In this document: positions 23,421-34,990 of the stretch, one piece after another
Position numbering within the stretch: the first letter of the stretch is position 1
Layout of the letters: every line of letters begins with the position of its first letter
NCBI GenBank assembly: GCA_025200525.1
Contig: CM045758.1
Location: forward strand, 63,920,598 to 63,984,597
DNA: 64,000 bases
Direction of reading: 5' to 3'
DNA from: Camellia lanceoleosa
Lineage: Eukaryota > Streptophyta > Magnoliopsida > Ericales > Theaceae
Notes under the pieces: model-generated
What the model was told of the DNA's origin: nothing
What the model saw: only the letters and a program-made list of their open reading frames with translations
The model's database searches: none
Program-made: the position numbers and the translations under genes

Positions 23421-23433
23421 AAAGAGGGGCAAC
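23421..23433 (+). other. Polypurine tract of unit 2
   Basis: AAAGAGGGGCAAC immediately before LTR-C, identical to 7572-7584. Confidence 0.85.
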
Positions 23434-26400
23434 TGTAGACACCCCATTTTTGACTGCCCTTAAGACTTGGGCACTACAGATTATTTACTTGGTGGTGAAA
23501 GATGTGCAGTGCAAAGATTCAATTTCCTTGGCAAGGAGAGCTTCAAATCCAAACTTCACACCCCTTTTTGGGCCAAAACGATTTTGGCCAAAAGATTTTA
23601 GACCTTAAAACCCTCTCTTTCAAAATATTTTTGAAACAAAGTTCCTACGATGTTCCAACGCTCGCATTTTGTTAAATGTTGCGCTTTTCGGTAAACCGAG
23701 CAAGGACAAAGTGGAAATAAATGAAAGAGAGGTGAACTCTTTGAAAAATCTTTCAAAACATCTTATTTAGGGGTTTGGAGTTGAAGAAAATTGGAGGAGA
23801 GAGAAGAAACCAAGTTGGGGAAGAAGATGGGCATGAACCGTCAGGAGAGAGTCGAACAGCCCTCGCTAAATTGGGCCTATCCATTTGTACACTTGGATTT
23901 CAACTATGAGGCCACCATCATTTGGAATTGGACTTCTAGGGCTTCATTTTACATTCAAGAATCTCCTCATGCCGAGGCCAGATGAGGGAGATATGGCTAG
24001 TTGAAGTTAGGCATCAATCCGGTTGGACCGAAACTGAGTAGTCTGTACTAAAAGAGGGATATCTCTTAGCACACACAGAATTTTGATATGAGGCTACAAC
24101 CATTGGAAAGAATATTTCGGGGCTATAGTTTAGGCTCAAGAATGACCTGAAAAGGAGTACAGATAAAGGAGTTATGCCTGGTTGAAGTCGGGGCCAGGGA
24201 CTAGTTTTTGCCGTCGGCCTCTAAGGGAGTGTGCCGGCCAGAAATGGAGCTTGCTGGCCATAGGTCGGCCAAGAGTGACCCTTATTGGCCAAAAATGGTG
24301 GCCGGTCGGCCAAAAATGTCCGAGAAGCCCAGAATTTGCAGATATTTCCTCTCCAGTTGTTACACACAAGCTCTAGCTGTCCCAATTCAGATATTTTGAC
24401 CTAAGGCTCTCCTTTTTCCATATATGGAGGCCATATCTATCATTTTGCAAGGTTAGAAAGTTTGGGAGCCTCTCTGTCTAAGACCTCTCTCTCTCTTTCT
24501 CTCTATATTCCTCTCTCTCTAGAATTCTCTCTCTCTTGCCCTTTTGTGCATAGAAGTAGAGAAACACTTCTAGTTTGCTTAGACATCCTTCATCAAAGTT
24601 GCATATCTTTGGGCTGAGGTCCCTTGGAACCTATTTTTGGGCTGTTGGAAGGTTGTTTGAGCCTAAGAAAGTGGCTGATTTGTGCTGAGCTTCAAGAGGT
24701 ATAACTCTCTCCTTTTTAGCTTGTTTTGCATACTAGCTTTGCCATAGTTTTCAACTACTTTGGAGCTGTTTTTGGGGTGGTATTGAACTAAAAAAGCGTC
24801 TATTTTTCAGTCCTAAAAGTGTTGGTTTAAGCCTTATTTGGTTAAGGGGTGGTTCCCCTCCTTTGCTCTTTGGCTTGTAAAGCCTTTTGAGCCATCTTTC
24901 AAAGCTTTTGAAACCCCCTTTTCTTGGCCTCTTAACCATTGAATTCCAGGGAAATTTTAGTGCCAAAAATTTGGTTCTGAGGTCCAAAATAGGAGGGGGT
25001 GGCCTCCCCTCCTTGTATCTTGTTTGTACATGTAGATGGCCTAGTATTTGAGCATGCTTTTCTAACCTTTTGTAGCCTAGTTCAAGCATGTTTTTGGCCT
25101 TATTTTAACATGTTATAACTCTGTTTTGGCTGGTTGGAGCATCTCTTGTTTGCTTCTTACACTTGTAGTGTAATTTTGCTCACTAGCCTAGCATGCCTAA
25201 TGAGTTAGCCTATCATTCTAGCTTGTGTTAGCTCAACTCCAGCACATTTTTGCTACTGATTTAGCATGCTTTAGCTTTGTTTTGGGTGGTCTTGGTCATA
25301 TATGCTTTGCTTTGTATAGCTGTAGTGTAGTTGGCCTTTACTAGCTTTGCGTTTTAGACCCTCTAGCATGCCTTATTTGTGATGTTTGTATGGTATGGCA
25401 TCGTTTAGCATGTGATTTTAGAGCATATACCTCTGTCACACTCTCACTTATATCGCTCTTTAATTGCTTTTGAGAGTTGTGCCTTATACCTTGCTTGCAA
25501 GCCAACATGTGTGCATGATCTTCTACTCTTTTGTGCCTTAATTTCAACATGTTTAGGCCATTGATTTGGCATGTTTTAGGTCTATCCATAGCTGGTTTGG
25601 TTGTTTGGGCTTGATAATGCATGCCTCTAGTGTTGTGTCCTTCACTAGTTTCAATGCTTTGGCTTCTAACATGTTGTGCATGTGTTGCTTGCACGTTGTA
25701 GCATTACTTGTCATGCCATTTCAGCACTGATATTTCTGCCACCTCCCTCATTTCTTCATTTTTGATTTTCTCTGAGGGTTGTTTGGCCTTAAGTTTGTGT
25801 TTAAGCATGAGGTAGGGTTTGTGCTCAAATGGCTTTAACCCTCTTTTGAGGGTCCCTCCTAGTCAAAGGCATAATCCCTCTCATGTCCTAAACCACCCTT
25901 TTGGTTGACCCCTCTCATTAGAGGACTTTCACATTGGACTTAACCGGTTAAGGGATTAATTGGTAAGCTAAAATGTGTAAACAAAAATGAGCTAAGTAAA
26001 ACATGATTAAGATAAGCATGTTGTTTGTATTGCATGTGTTTGGATTGGACGTTAATCCAAACACAAGAAATGTGGGACGTTTCAAACTCAAAGTGATGAA
26101 ACGTGTCACGTTTCTTGGTCACTATCCCCCTTGATCATGCATGATAGGGTGGTGGCATTTTGAGTCTATTTGTGCATTCATCGACCTTGTACAAGCTTGG
26201 TTTTTGGGCCATCATGAATTGAGATGCTTGATTGGTGGCTTGAGAGCCAAGTGCCACACTCCTTTGAGCTTAAGACATGATGAGGAGAGTAGTAGTACAC
26301 ACATTTCCTTGAAAATACATTGTCTTGCCTCTGTTGTTCTCTGTCACAGCAAAAACAACATTTTGGGAAAGGAGGTAGCCGCCGGCAAGCCGATTAACGC

Positions 26401-27991
26401 CACTTGCACTAGCCACTGTCTTAGCCGACGGTCGGTTAGGTGGTGTAGTAGCCACTTTTTGTGGCCGGTAGCCACTTTTGGTGGCCAACCGGCCACCAGT
26501 CCATTTTGGTGCAAAAATGTTCCTATTTTGAGTCAAAGGCAGTCTGAAGTTGGTACAATGTTCAGAAAACAAAGGCGAGTGCAAACAGAGACAACCGACG
26601 ACAAGGCGATGGATTTTCGGGATGACGCCAACCGAGCATGCATGTCTCCCTCGCCCGTGAGGCCACTTTATCGTCTTAATAGTTAGTTGTAGCTAATTAT
26701 TTGATTCAAGTGTTGTAATATTTTAATTAGCTTAGCGTAGCTAGTTATTCAAATTCAATTGTGTTGCAATAATTAATTAGGTAAAATAGTTAATTAGTTT
26801 CTTTGTAATAATTAGCTTAGCTTACCATAGATAGCTTATTTATTCGGACCCTCCTTCGAGAGGGAGTATTGTTGTAATAAGTGTGCGTGTGTGTGTGCAT
26901 GTCTTCCAACTCCATTTCTTTCTCCCTTTTACTTAACTGCTTTCGATGGTTAGTTAAGGACATGTTTTGATTAGCATACCTTATGCTTGCATGTTTGCAT
27001 CATTCATTTATATTGCATGCACCGGGCTTGGCGCATCATTCAAACTGCATTGTATTTCAATACTTCTTTGAATACATGTATCAAATCGTTACGTTCATAT
27101 GCCATCTTAGATAACCGAGTCTATTTAGTTGCACTACTGCATGTGTTGCATTAGGCATCTTGTATAGTTAGGATCATGCATTGTTTCTAACCAGCTTTTG
27201 TTTTGGCTCGGGGTACACTGTAAGTGTTACGCTTTAGCATACTTGCATGAGTGTGAGTGTTTCCATGAGCGCATGCTTGCCATGAGGCTACTTGCTTAAG
27301 TGATTAACTGCATAAATGCCTGTGAGTGAAGGCTTTGTTGCCTAAATTGGAACAACTCGACGAATGTGAGTTTTAAGCCCACTTTGCGAAGTGGCAAATC
27401 ATCATATTTTAAAACCCACTTGAGGGTGGCAAATTCGTGCTTTAGCCTACTTGCGAGTAGCACTTTCAAACCATTTTCGAAAACAAACATGAGTCGATTT
27501 GTTCCAAGTCTCGCGACTTAGTCTATACTTGTATGTGTGCGTCACATAGTAAAGCTAGAATAATAAACCGGAATAAGAACACATGAGGTTTATAAAACAA
27601 TATATCATGCTTAGTAGAGGCCGATCCTTTGATCAGGCAAGCGGGGGTGCTCATTTCAAGACCTTCCCCTCTCGTACCCAAGTTCCCGAGCCGAGGCAAC
27701 TTTAGTGATGACGGACACGTGGCCTTTGGCACGAGTCAGGGTTTCCTAAATTTTTCAAAAATAAAACATTTAGGTGGCGACTCTGTAATCTGGCAAAGCA
27801 GTCCATGTTTGGCTCTTGTTATTCAAAATCGATTTTCCAAAATGATTTGCCGGATTTGGACTCTTTGGTGTTTATCAGTCTCCCATTGCACTTTGTGAGA
27901 TTAGATTCAGAACCGTGACAGGAGTCCGAACTGTAGTAAGACCAAATTTGCGCATCTCTGAGAGGGGGCGCACGAAGAAAGTCAGGTCTAC
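23434..27991 (+). mobile_element. LTR-C, 3' LTR of Ogre-like unit 2
   Basis: 4558 bp from TGTAGACACCCC to GTCTACA. It shares the tail with LTR-A and LTR-B (catgcttagtagaggccg, ttcccgagccgaggcaac, aggtggcgactctg, gatttgccggatttggac). The 5' quarter is more diverged than between A and B, but keeps GGTCGGCC clusters at 24200-24330 and 26370-26500 and a CCATATATGG palindrome at 24418-24427. The next five bases (agtat) have no partner beside LTR-A, as expected if the true 5' end of the compound element is outside the window. Confidence 0.82.
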
Positions 27992-28772
27992 AAGTATGTG
28001 TTACGTTCAATTATTTATATTTAGAAATATGTGTTTCTCGGTATCTTGTTATGATGTTCCTTGCCCTTGCACCTATGGCCAGGGAAGATAGTAGATCTGT
28101 TGTTGTGTAAGTGTATTTAGTGAAATGAGATATGGGATTGATTATGACTTGTATATGTGAACAAGTTTTCAAAACAAATGTGGAGATGGAATTCTTTTAT
28201 ATTAATGTGGAGGTTTCAAGAGTAAAAGTTGTGTTGTGAAGGAATGTTTTTGGAAGTAAACTGGATAATTGAAAAGAAAACAAATGGCTTTACACATTGT
28301 GGTCTTTAAATGGATGTTTTTGGGAGAAAATGTACTTATATAAGTATATTTTGAATATTAAACTGTCACCTCGTTTATATTTTACGTCATGGTGAATTCA
28401 TGTTGGGATCTTTATTAGGTTTTGTGCTCATCCCACGTGTTGACAAGCTTTTCAAGTATATGGTTAGAAGGACTGTTCAGACTTGAAGTCTTTTAATTAT
28501 GTTGGCCACAGGGCCTTTTTTATTTGTTGGATGAATGCCACATTTTGTATAAGGGTAAATCCCCCTTTGTTTATTTTAATTCAATGTAAGCCTAAGGGTA
28601 TTATTTCGAATTCTAATTATGTATCATTATCCTCATTATCAAGAGAGAATGTTAGTATTTACTCTTTAATTATGTCGTTGTATGTATGAATTTACTTAAC
28701 TTTGGAAATGATCCAAATGATTTGGTAATGGATTTGGGTAATAAAAGTTAATAAAAGTTGGAGCATTCTAAC
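27992..28772 (+). mobile_element. LTR remnant of a chromovirus-type element
   Basis: Ends just before a tRNA-Met primer site. It contains ttgggatctttattagg, ctcatcccacgt and cctaagggtattattt, which align with 49130-49330. Its start is cut off at the end of LTR-C, so the Ogre-like element probably inserted into this LTR. Confidence 0.5.
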
Positions 28773-28773
28773 T

Positions 28774-28785
28774 TGGTATTAGAGC
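28774..28785 (+). other. Primer binding site, initiator tRNA-Met type
   Basis: TGGTATTAGAGC, one change from the usual TGGTATCAGAGC of Ty3/gypsy chromoviruses. It is followed some 500 bp later by gag. Confidence 0.65.
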
Positions 28786-29283
28786 TAATCGGGTATGAAT
28801 ACCTTGGGCTCGTGGAAAGTGGTTTTTACCACGATGGGTTTATTAAGCTTGATAAGGACGTTTGCATATAGTTAGGATAAGTGTTAAGACTTATGCGTTT
28901 CATTTATATGAGCATGGGGTTAAGTTTTATGGATAGTGCTAGTAGCCAGTGAACTTGCTTTGCGGTTTTATTGGAAACACGCTTGATCAATGTGGTTTTT
29001 GATAGGAATTCCTTAAGAGTTCCGAGATGAGTAGCTATCCTTATGGAGTTGATTCCATTATGTGATTAAGTGTTTAACTGTTTTTGTGAATAGGATTGAG
29101 TTTTTTGTGCTAAGTGTGTCTTGTAGCTTAGTGGTGGTGAGTGTGTGCCTCGGGGAAGGCCGTTGCGTTGTTTATTAAGTTTGGTTTTGTTTTTGGTTTA
29201 TAGGATATCTTCACGAGGAAGTAATGGTCGTATTGGGAGTAGAAGTGTCAATAAGGGTACAATATTTCCATTAGCACCTGCCC
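28786..29283 (+). other. Element leader between primer site and gag
   Basis: No conserved reading frame. By position this is the untranslated leader of the chromovirus remnant. Confidence 0.4.
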
Positions 29284-31638
29284 TTGCAGTATCGGATGTG
29301 GACTCCAGCTTGCAATGAGGGGGACCATGGGCGTACCCTCAAGCTTACAAAGGAGTTTCTCTACTTCAATCCACTAGAGTTTTTGGAAGAGCCTAAACCG
29401 TTGGAGGCAGAAGATTGGTTAGAACAGATTACCAAGGATCTTGATATGCTTAGAGTCGAGGACGAGGAGTCGAGGGTTGTTTTGGCTGGTTTCCAACTGG
29501 AAGGAGACGTCGATTATTGGTGGAAGTTTGTGAGGATTCATGTGTGCACCACTTGGGTTGCTTTCACTAAGACCTTTTTGGTTAAGTATTTTCCTCTTTC
29601 CACTTGGGAATGATTGAGGAAATGGTTCGTCGAGTTATGCAAGGATGATACTCATTTGACATAATGTAACAACCTGTTTTGAGTGATTGCTCCAATGGTC
29701 AATTAGTTGCTTGAGTGGATATGCAGAACTCCCGGTATCCTGCTCGTTTGGAAGTGAGACTGCTTGAGCGGTAAAGTGGTCGCTCGAGCAAAGATATTAA
29801 GCTTCTAGTAGTTTCACTATAGCTTTGCAAAACTTCTAAGACCTTGTGTCGCTTGAGTGGTCTATTTGTATTGTGTGTATCACTTAAGCGATGGATAGTT
29901 CACTTGAGTGGTCTGTTCGGGACAGTAGCTTTAAATTTCAATCTAAACATTTTTTTAGCTCACTTTTTTTTTTTTTTTCACACTCATTCTCTCTCTAACC
30001 CCCCCCCCCTCTTTTTTTTTTTTTTTTTTTTGAAAAACCCTAGCTCCAAAACACTAGATTTCATCTATTTTTAGCTAGAATCCATCATTGCCCCTTCATT
30101 AAAATTATTCATCTCATGAAGGGCTACATTTTAAACCAATTGGATCTTGTTATTATGGAGGTCCATCTTTTAGGTTTTCATCTCTCTCTCTGACAACTCT
30201 TAAGGTAGGAATACTTTTACCCTTGTATATCTACATCTTGGTTTGAATATGTATTAATTTCGTGGTATGGAGGTGTGATTTGGATTTGATGATGATATAT
30301 ATATAGGAATATAAATGGTAACGGGGGTTTAGCATCAAGTTGTATGGAAGAATTGGTTATCCTTTTATGTAAAATAATGAACACATCTTGTATCTAGGCA
30401 CATGAAAGAGTGAAATGAAAAGCCCCAATTGTTAGGCAAAAACCCTAACAAATGTTCATGGGCCTAGGTTGGTAACAGTAAGGAAGACATGGACAATGGG
30501 AGTGTATTGAAATATACTCGTTTGAAATGAAATTTGAGTTTTTATGGCTTGTTGTTGTACACTTTGGTCTTACCCGTGCGGGAAAAGCTTAAGGTGCCCA
30601 CTGGCTATCTGTGTGAGGATGGAGAAATGTGGAATTAAGTGAAAGATTGTGCATTGTTCTATGAAATTGGGAAATTGGTGTCAATGAGTATAGGTTATGA
30701 TCATGCATATTTTAAATCAAATATTTATATACTTGGTTAAATGTATTCTTTGCTGGGCAATTGCTCATTCCTATCTAACAACATTTCAGGATTTGGTGAA
30801 TCGCAACCACATCAGTGAAGGAGGAGACGACCGACCCTTTTGTTTTAAACATAGTGACCTTTTGAAGTTGTAATCTAATTGTCGAACTTTTACGTTGTTT
30901 TTCTTTTTGAAATGCGTGCCCTTTTTGTTTTGTTTTGTTTATTTGTTTGTTTGTTTGTTTGTTTTTGTTTTTATAGATGGCCACATTTAAAATTGGTAAA
31001 CCCATGGGACAATTGTTTTTCGTTTTCTCTAACTTATTGAAATTGATATGTAATTTCTAATTAGTAATCTATAGTTCAATGAGAAAGAGAACTATTTGGG
31101 TTGATCTTGAAATTGTCTTGGTATATTTTGCATGTATGCATTTGATGTCAAGTTGGATTTACTTTGGGGGCATTGCACACAATTTGAGTCAAGGTTTGTT
31201 AGTTTGTCAAGGTTCACTCTAGAGTTGGTTGCAACAGAGGAGCGTTGTTGTCTTGAGTTTGAGGGAAGGTGATGATATCAGGGAAAAAGTTGTGGGGCTG
31301 TGTATAGGGATTATCACACACTTGTAGAGGAAGTGACTTACGTGAAAGTCGTTATTCTTGAGGTTGGTCAGGATAGGGAGGAGAAGGCCATATCGGCAAT
31401 TCTGACTAATTGGGGAGGTAGTAGACCTAGTAAGAATTGGGGAAGGCGAGATCTCAGGCGCAGGCGTAGTTATTGCCTCAATCTACTTTTGTTTCTTCGG
31501 ACTTGTTCATTGGGAGGTTCAATTAGACTCAGGCTTCTTCGAGTCAATCGTGGAATAAAGGACCCCCTACTTATTCTAGATGTGGTCAGTCAAGCCATAT
31601 TACCTTGTTGCCCTCTGCGTGATCAGAGCCAATTTTAG
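29284..31638 (+). pseudogene. Chromovirus gag, split by a solo LTR
   Basis: Part one (29284-29664) has PLEAEDWLEQITKDLDMLRV, ESRVVLAGFQLEGDVDYWWK and VAFTKTFLVKYFPLS, the usual Ty3/gypsy Gag core. After a stop it reads LRKWFVELCKDDTHLT and is cut at 29664. Part two resumes at 31178 with QFESRFVSLSRFTLELVATE and CLEFEG, then DYHTLVEE, and ends in a zinc knuckle (RCGQSSH, then CPLRDQ after a frameshift). Reading frame joins cleanly across the target duplication. There are several stops (for example TGA TGA near 31268). The rest of this element's pol is not seen downstream. Confidence 0.7.
29665..31177 (+). mobile_element. 1.5-kb solo LTR inserted in gag
   Basis: Begins TGTAACAACCTG and ends GGGGCATTGCA, flanked by CATAA (29660-29664) and CACAA (31178-31182), a 5-bp duplication with one C-to-T change. 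The gag frame continues across the excised segment. It contains a C9/T-rich run (30001-30031) and a (TTTG)n run (30935-30965). No coding sequence. TGTAACA-type ends suggest a chromovirus LTR, tentatively Tekay-like. Confidence 0.75.
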
Positions 31639-32823
31639 TAGTCCAAGCGGGGATAGTGGTGATGTTTTGGTGTGGTAGCTTCTATTATTTTGTGATGTAA
31701 TGTGATGTTATCTTATTTTGGGCTTTATGCCCACAGATATTGCATATGTATGTATATGTGTTGTTGTAAACCCAAATGGTATGGGTATGTAATTAATCTT
31801 GAACTTGCTTGTATTGTGTTGAAAATGTTGTGAGGCTCAAAAATTGTAGTTTTATTATGTTGTATTATCTTCCTGAGTTGGGCGTGTGTTGGCTTGTTAC
31901 ATCTTGGATTGATTTAGATTGTCTTGTTGAGAAGTAGGGGTTTGTTTATTGTTTTGACTAATCTTGAATGCAGTGAGGATGGAGTATATGGTTTTAACTG
32001 TGTTTGTTTTGGGGGTGGTGTGATACCTTAGGGTTCTGTGAGATGCGTAGGAGTTACTTGGTGGATTGTGAAAGTGTTTAGGGGAAATATGAGACTCGTG
32101 TCTCCTAATGATGAGGGTAGTGTTTGTTTTGTGGTTCATTGAGACTTTGTAGTTATGAGTGGATGTGATTCAGTGGTGGTGTTGCTAGTAATTGTGTGGG
32201 GATTTGTGAGAGGGGTGAAAAATTTTGGGTTGAATATTGAAGATATTCCTTAGGGAAAAACACGGTGGTATTTCTGGGGGATGAGTGTAGTGTTGGTGAT
32301 GAGTGTGTTTGCTATATAGGCATCTGAATGGTGGTTTGTTTGGGGAGCAAGAGTGGTGTAGTCTAATATTAAGGAATCTTGTGTGATTCAGGAAATATGT
32401 GGGTTTGAGTGTGTAGAACTCCATTTTGGAGTAAACAATGTTGGGTAACTTGTCGGTGTTTGGTGCTGTGTGTTAAGGGTTATTGAGTTGGTTAGTCGGT
32501 TGGTTGTTATCAGGATTGGGTTGACATATAGTCACCTTGAGAATAGTTTGGAATTGAACATAAGGGTTGTAAGGTTGAGTAGTGGTATAGTGTGGACTGG
32601 TGAGTGTTAAGTTTCATGTAGGCTAATGTGAAGTTGGTGTGAGTTTGTAGTAACTAGGTTGGGGTTACTTGTTAAGGCCTTCGTGCTGTGAACGTTTTTG
32701 CACTGTAGGGTGATTGATAGATTGTGATGGGATGAGACTCCCAAGAATATGGGAACTTTATTTGTGTTGTATTGTATTATTAGCATGGTTGTTATTCCTA
32801 TTAATTTGTTATTATAGAAATGT
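31639..32823. other. Unassigned sequence between the chromovirus gag and Ogre-like unit 3
   Basis: No convincing frame or known motif on either strand. The short frames here have atypical composition. It may be decayed pol or a join of fragments; I cannot say. Confidence 0.3.
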
Positions 32824-33350
32824 TGTTTAGCCGTTGGGAGACCACCCGGTGGAAGGACAAGAGGTAGTCGAGTATCTATTCCCAGATGAAGACATTCTGC
32901 AGGTTGAAAAAGAAACATGGACGATGTACTTTGACGGAGCCGCTAATCAATATGGTTATGCGATAGGTGTGTTGCTCATAGCACCCGATAATTCCCATAT
33001 ACCCCTGGCTTTCAAGCTCTGGTTCAGAGTGTCCAACAATGAAGCAGAATATGAGGCGTGCGTTGCTGGATTGGAAGCTGCCCTAGAACTAGGGGCAATA
33101 AGATTGGACGTCATCGGAGACTCGAACCTAGTTGTTTCTCAAGCTAACGGAGACTGGAAGGTCAAAGAAGAAAAAATGAAAGTTTATCATCAAACCCTGG
33201 ACATGCTGATTTCGAGGTTTATAAAGTTGACATTTACACATTTGTTGAGAGAGAACAACCGGTTCGTTGATACAATGACAATTCTATCTTCCATGGTAGA
33301 CATCCTGCTTGGAGTTAAGATGCATCCGATCATCATTGAATAGAAATATA
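32824..33350 (+). pseudogene. RNase H domain, Ogre-like unit 3
   Basis: Reads ETWTMYFDGAANQYGYAIGV with the first catalytic Asp (FDG), then [20 protein letters not shown] (second acidic), VIGDSNLVVSQ with the third Asp, and HLLRENNRFVDTMTIL near the end. RNase H removes RNA from the RNA/DNA hybrid in reverse transcription. The frame reaches IIIE and a TAG (33341-33343) where relatives have Gln, then is cut by the Retand-like element. Reverse transcriptase upstream is missing. Integrase resumes at 44537. Confidence 0.8.
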
Positions 33351-33355
33351 CACGT

Positions 33356-34075
33356 TGTACGGGGAGCAAATATTCAGGCAAGCCTGTACTCCTTTCTTCC
33401 CAGCTCCTGTCTGTCCGATCAACCTGCGAGCACAACGACGGTGAGCTACCCAACGGTGTGTGGCAGGAAAAACCTCTCCGACGATCAAGTTAGAACACAC
33501 ACGCAGGCGATAGGTGGAGAGAAGGGAGAGTGTAGAGTGTTTTTCTCACCAAATGTTCATCTGTCTCAGCATGGGGGCGCATACTTGCTTATATACCCTC
33601 TACGCCCCAAATCTACTCCCACTAGTCTCTCAACACGTGGTGCCACTATCCCATCTGTCAACATAAATCTCGCTAAACACCACCTAACAAAACTGCCAGC
33701 CCACTCCACTAGGAGCTCGGCAGCCGGGCTACAGCTTCTCGGCTATCAACGGCCATACTGTGCAACTAGCCAGAGCGCTCCGCTCGCCGTACTCAATGAC
33801 GACCGAGCCCGGTCGCATCTCGGCATAGCCGAGCTTGGGACAGCTTGTGCTGGTCAACCGTCGGCTTTCCTACCGAGCTAACTCTTACGCCGTGGAACCC
33901 AGTGAGGCAGCAGATATCTCGACTGAATCCTCACTTGACCGGTTTCTGTACCATGAAGCCAAGCAGCTCGGTCCAACCTTTCTGGACAGGCCCATGCTAC
34001 CACGGCCCAATGTGTCCAGCCCAAATCTGCCCGGCCATTCTCAAGGCCCAATCCAGATCACAAATCTCCCTCTCA
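33356..34075 (-). mobile_element. 3' LTR of the Retand-like element
   Basis: 720 bp, closely matching 43823-44531 with scattered substitutions and a small length difference. A TATATAA box on the minus strand lies at 33589-33595. Confidence 0.88.
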
Positions 34076-34088
34076 ATTGCCCCTTAAT
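34076..34088 (-). other. Polypurine tract of the Retand-like element
   Basis: On the minus strand TTAAGGGGCAAT ends at the LTR start TGAGAGGG. It shares the AGGGGCAA core with the Ogre-like tracts at 7572 and 23421. Confidence 0.65.
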
Positions 34089-34324
34089 TCCGTCTGCGCA
34101 TGCGTGACCGGGATAACACCTCGGTTCTCAGTTTTGCATGAGGTCAACCGGGCTACTTTCCTTGCTCGGTTCCTTGACTCGCTCGGTCGACGGCTCGTCT
34201 GACCTTCCTGTCTCTTCAACTCTGACGCTGCCATTAATGGGGACACGTGTCATGCATTGATTGGCCTCGAGCAGCCAACCATCGCATTCATTGGCATTCA
34301 AATTTTCGGCGGCCTTTCCTACTC

Positions 34325-34330
34325 TATAAA
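34325..34330 (+). promoter_or_regulatory. TATA box for the antisense ORF
   Basis: TATAAA in actctataaacatgcc, followed by a pyrimidine-rich start region (cttcgattcactcttactg). It lies about 660 bp upstream of the ORF at 34991, between LTR and ORF, on the strand opposite to gag-pol. Confidence 0.45.
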
Positions 34331-34990
34331 CATGCCTCATCCCTCTTCGATTCACTCTTACTGATCCTCCTCCATTCCAGGTGTTCCATAGCTCCTGTGC
34401 CTCTTGCAAGCCCCATTCTTGCCTTTTCTTGCATTTGTGTTCGAAGAGGAAGCTCCTGCCCTTAACTGGTAAGTCTTTTGAACCTCCTTTTTGCTATTTC
34501 AGTTGGTATTTCGCATATTGGAGCGCTAAATCCATAGGTTTCAGGATAAAACCTCCCAAAACCCTCACTCCCTTCGCTGTTCTTCATCCTCCCTGATAAA
34601 CACCTGAAGATCTGGGGTGGACCGGGCTCCAGGTCCTCTTTTGATCCCAAAAAACATTAAGACCGAGCAACTTACAAGTTTGCCCAAAGCCTTAGTAGAA
34701 ACCGAAGTAAACAGAGGACTTGGCCGCTCGACCGGGCTAACAACTGGTCCGCTTGAGCGATCGAGCTCCTTGGTTTGCCTTTGCGACCGAGGTGGTCTGG
34801 CACTCTTCATGACCGAGCTAAAGTCAAGCTCTTTTTGCGCGACCACGCTCACACTTACAATTGCCATCATTTTCCTGCAGAATCCAAGGGGACCACTAAC
34901 CAAATATTGAGGCTCTCAAAGATCGAGCAGCTATCAAAAACACCAGTCTATGCCAAACCACCTCAGCTGAGCTAATCCAGCCGGCTAAAC

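Larger units (their letters stand above)
11266..23433 (+). mobile_element. Internal region of Ogre-like unit 2, heavily deleted, with a nested solo LTR
   Basis: Lies between LTR-A and LTR-C in the same orientation. Order: gag remnant, protease/RT linker and RNase H scraps, integrase tail, antisense ORF remnant, conserved 3' block, 113-bp array holding solo LTR-B, conserved pre-tract region, polypurine tract. The reverse transcriptase and most of integrase are missing, so the unit is not autonomous. Confidence 0.7.

Noticed and set aside
32834..33343. A host RNase H gene
   Set aside because: The Tat-type context words, the interrupted frame and the integrase continuation at 44537 show it is a retrotransposon domain.
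34128..34910. Small open frames on both strands upstream of the antisense ORF
   Set aside because: They match no family. The region looks like promoter and leader of the ORF starting at 34991.
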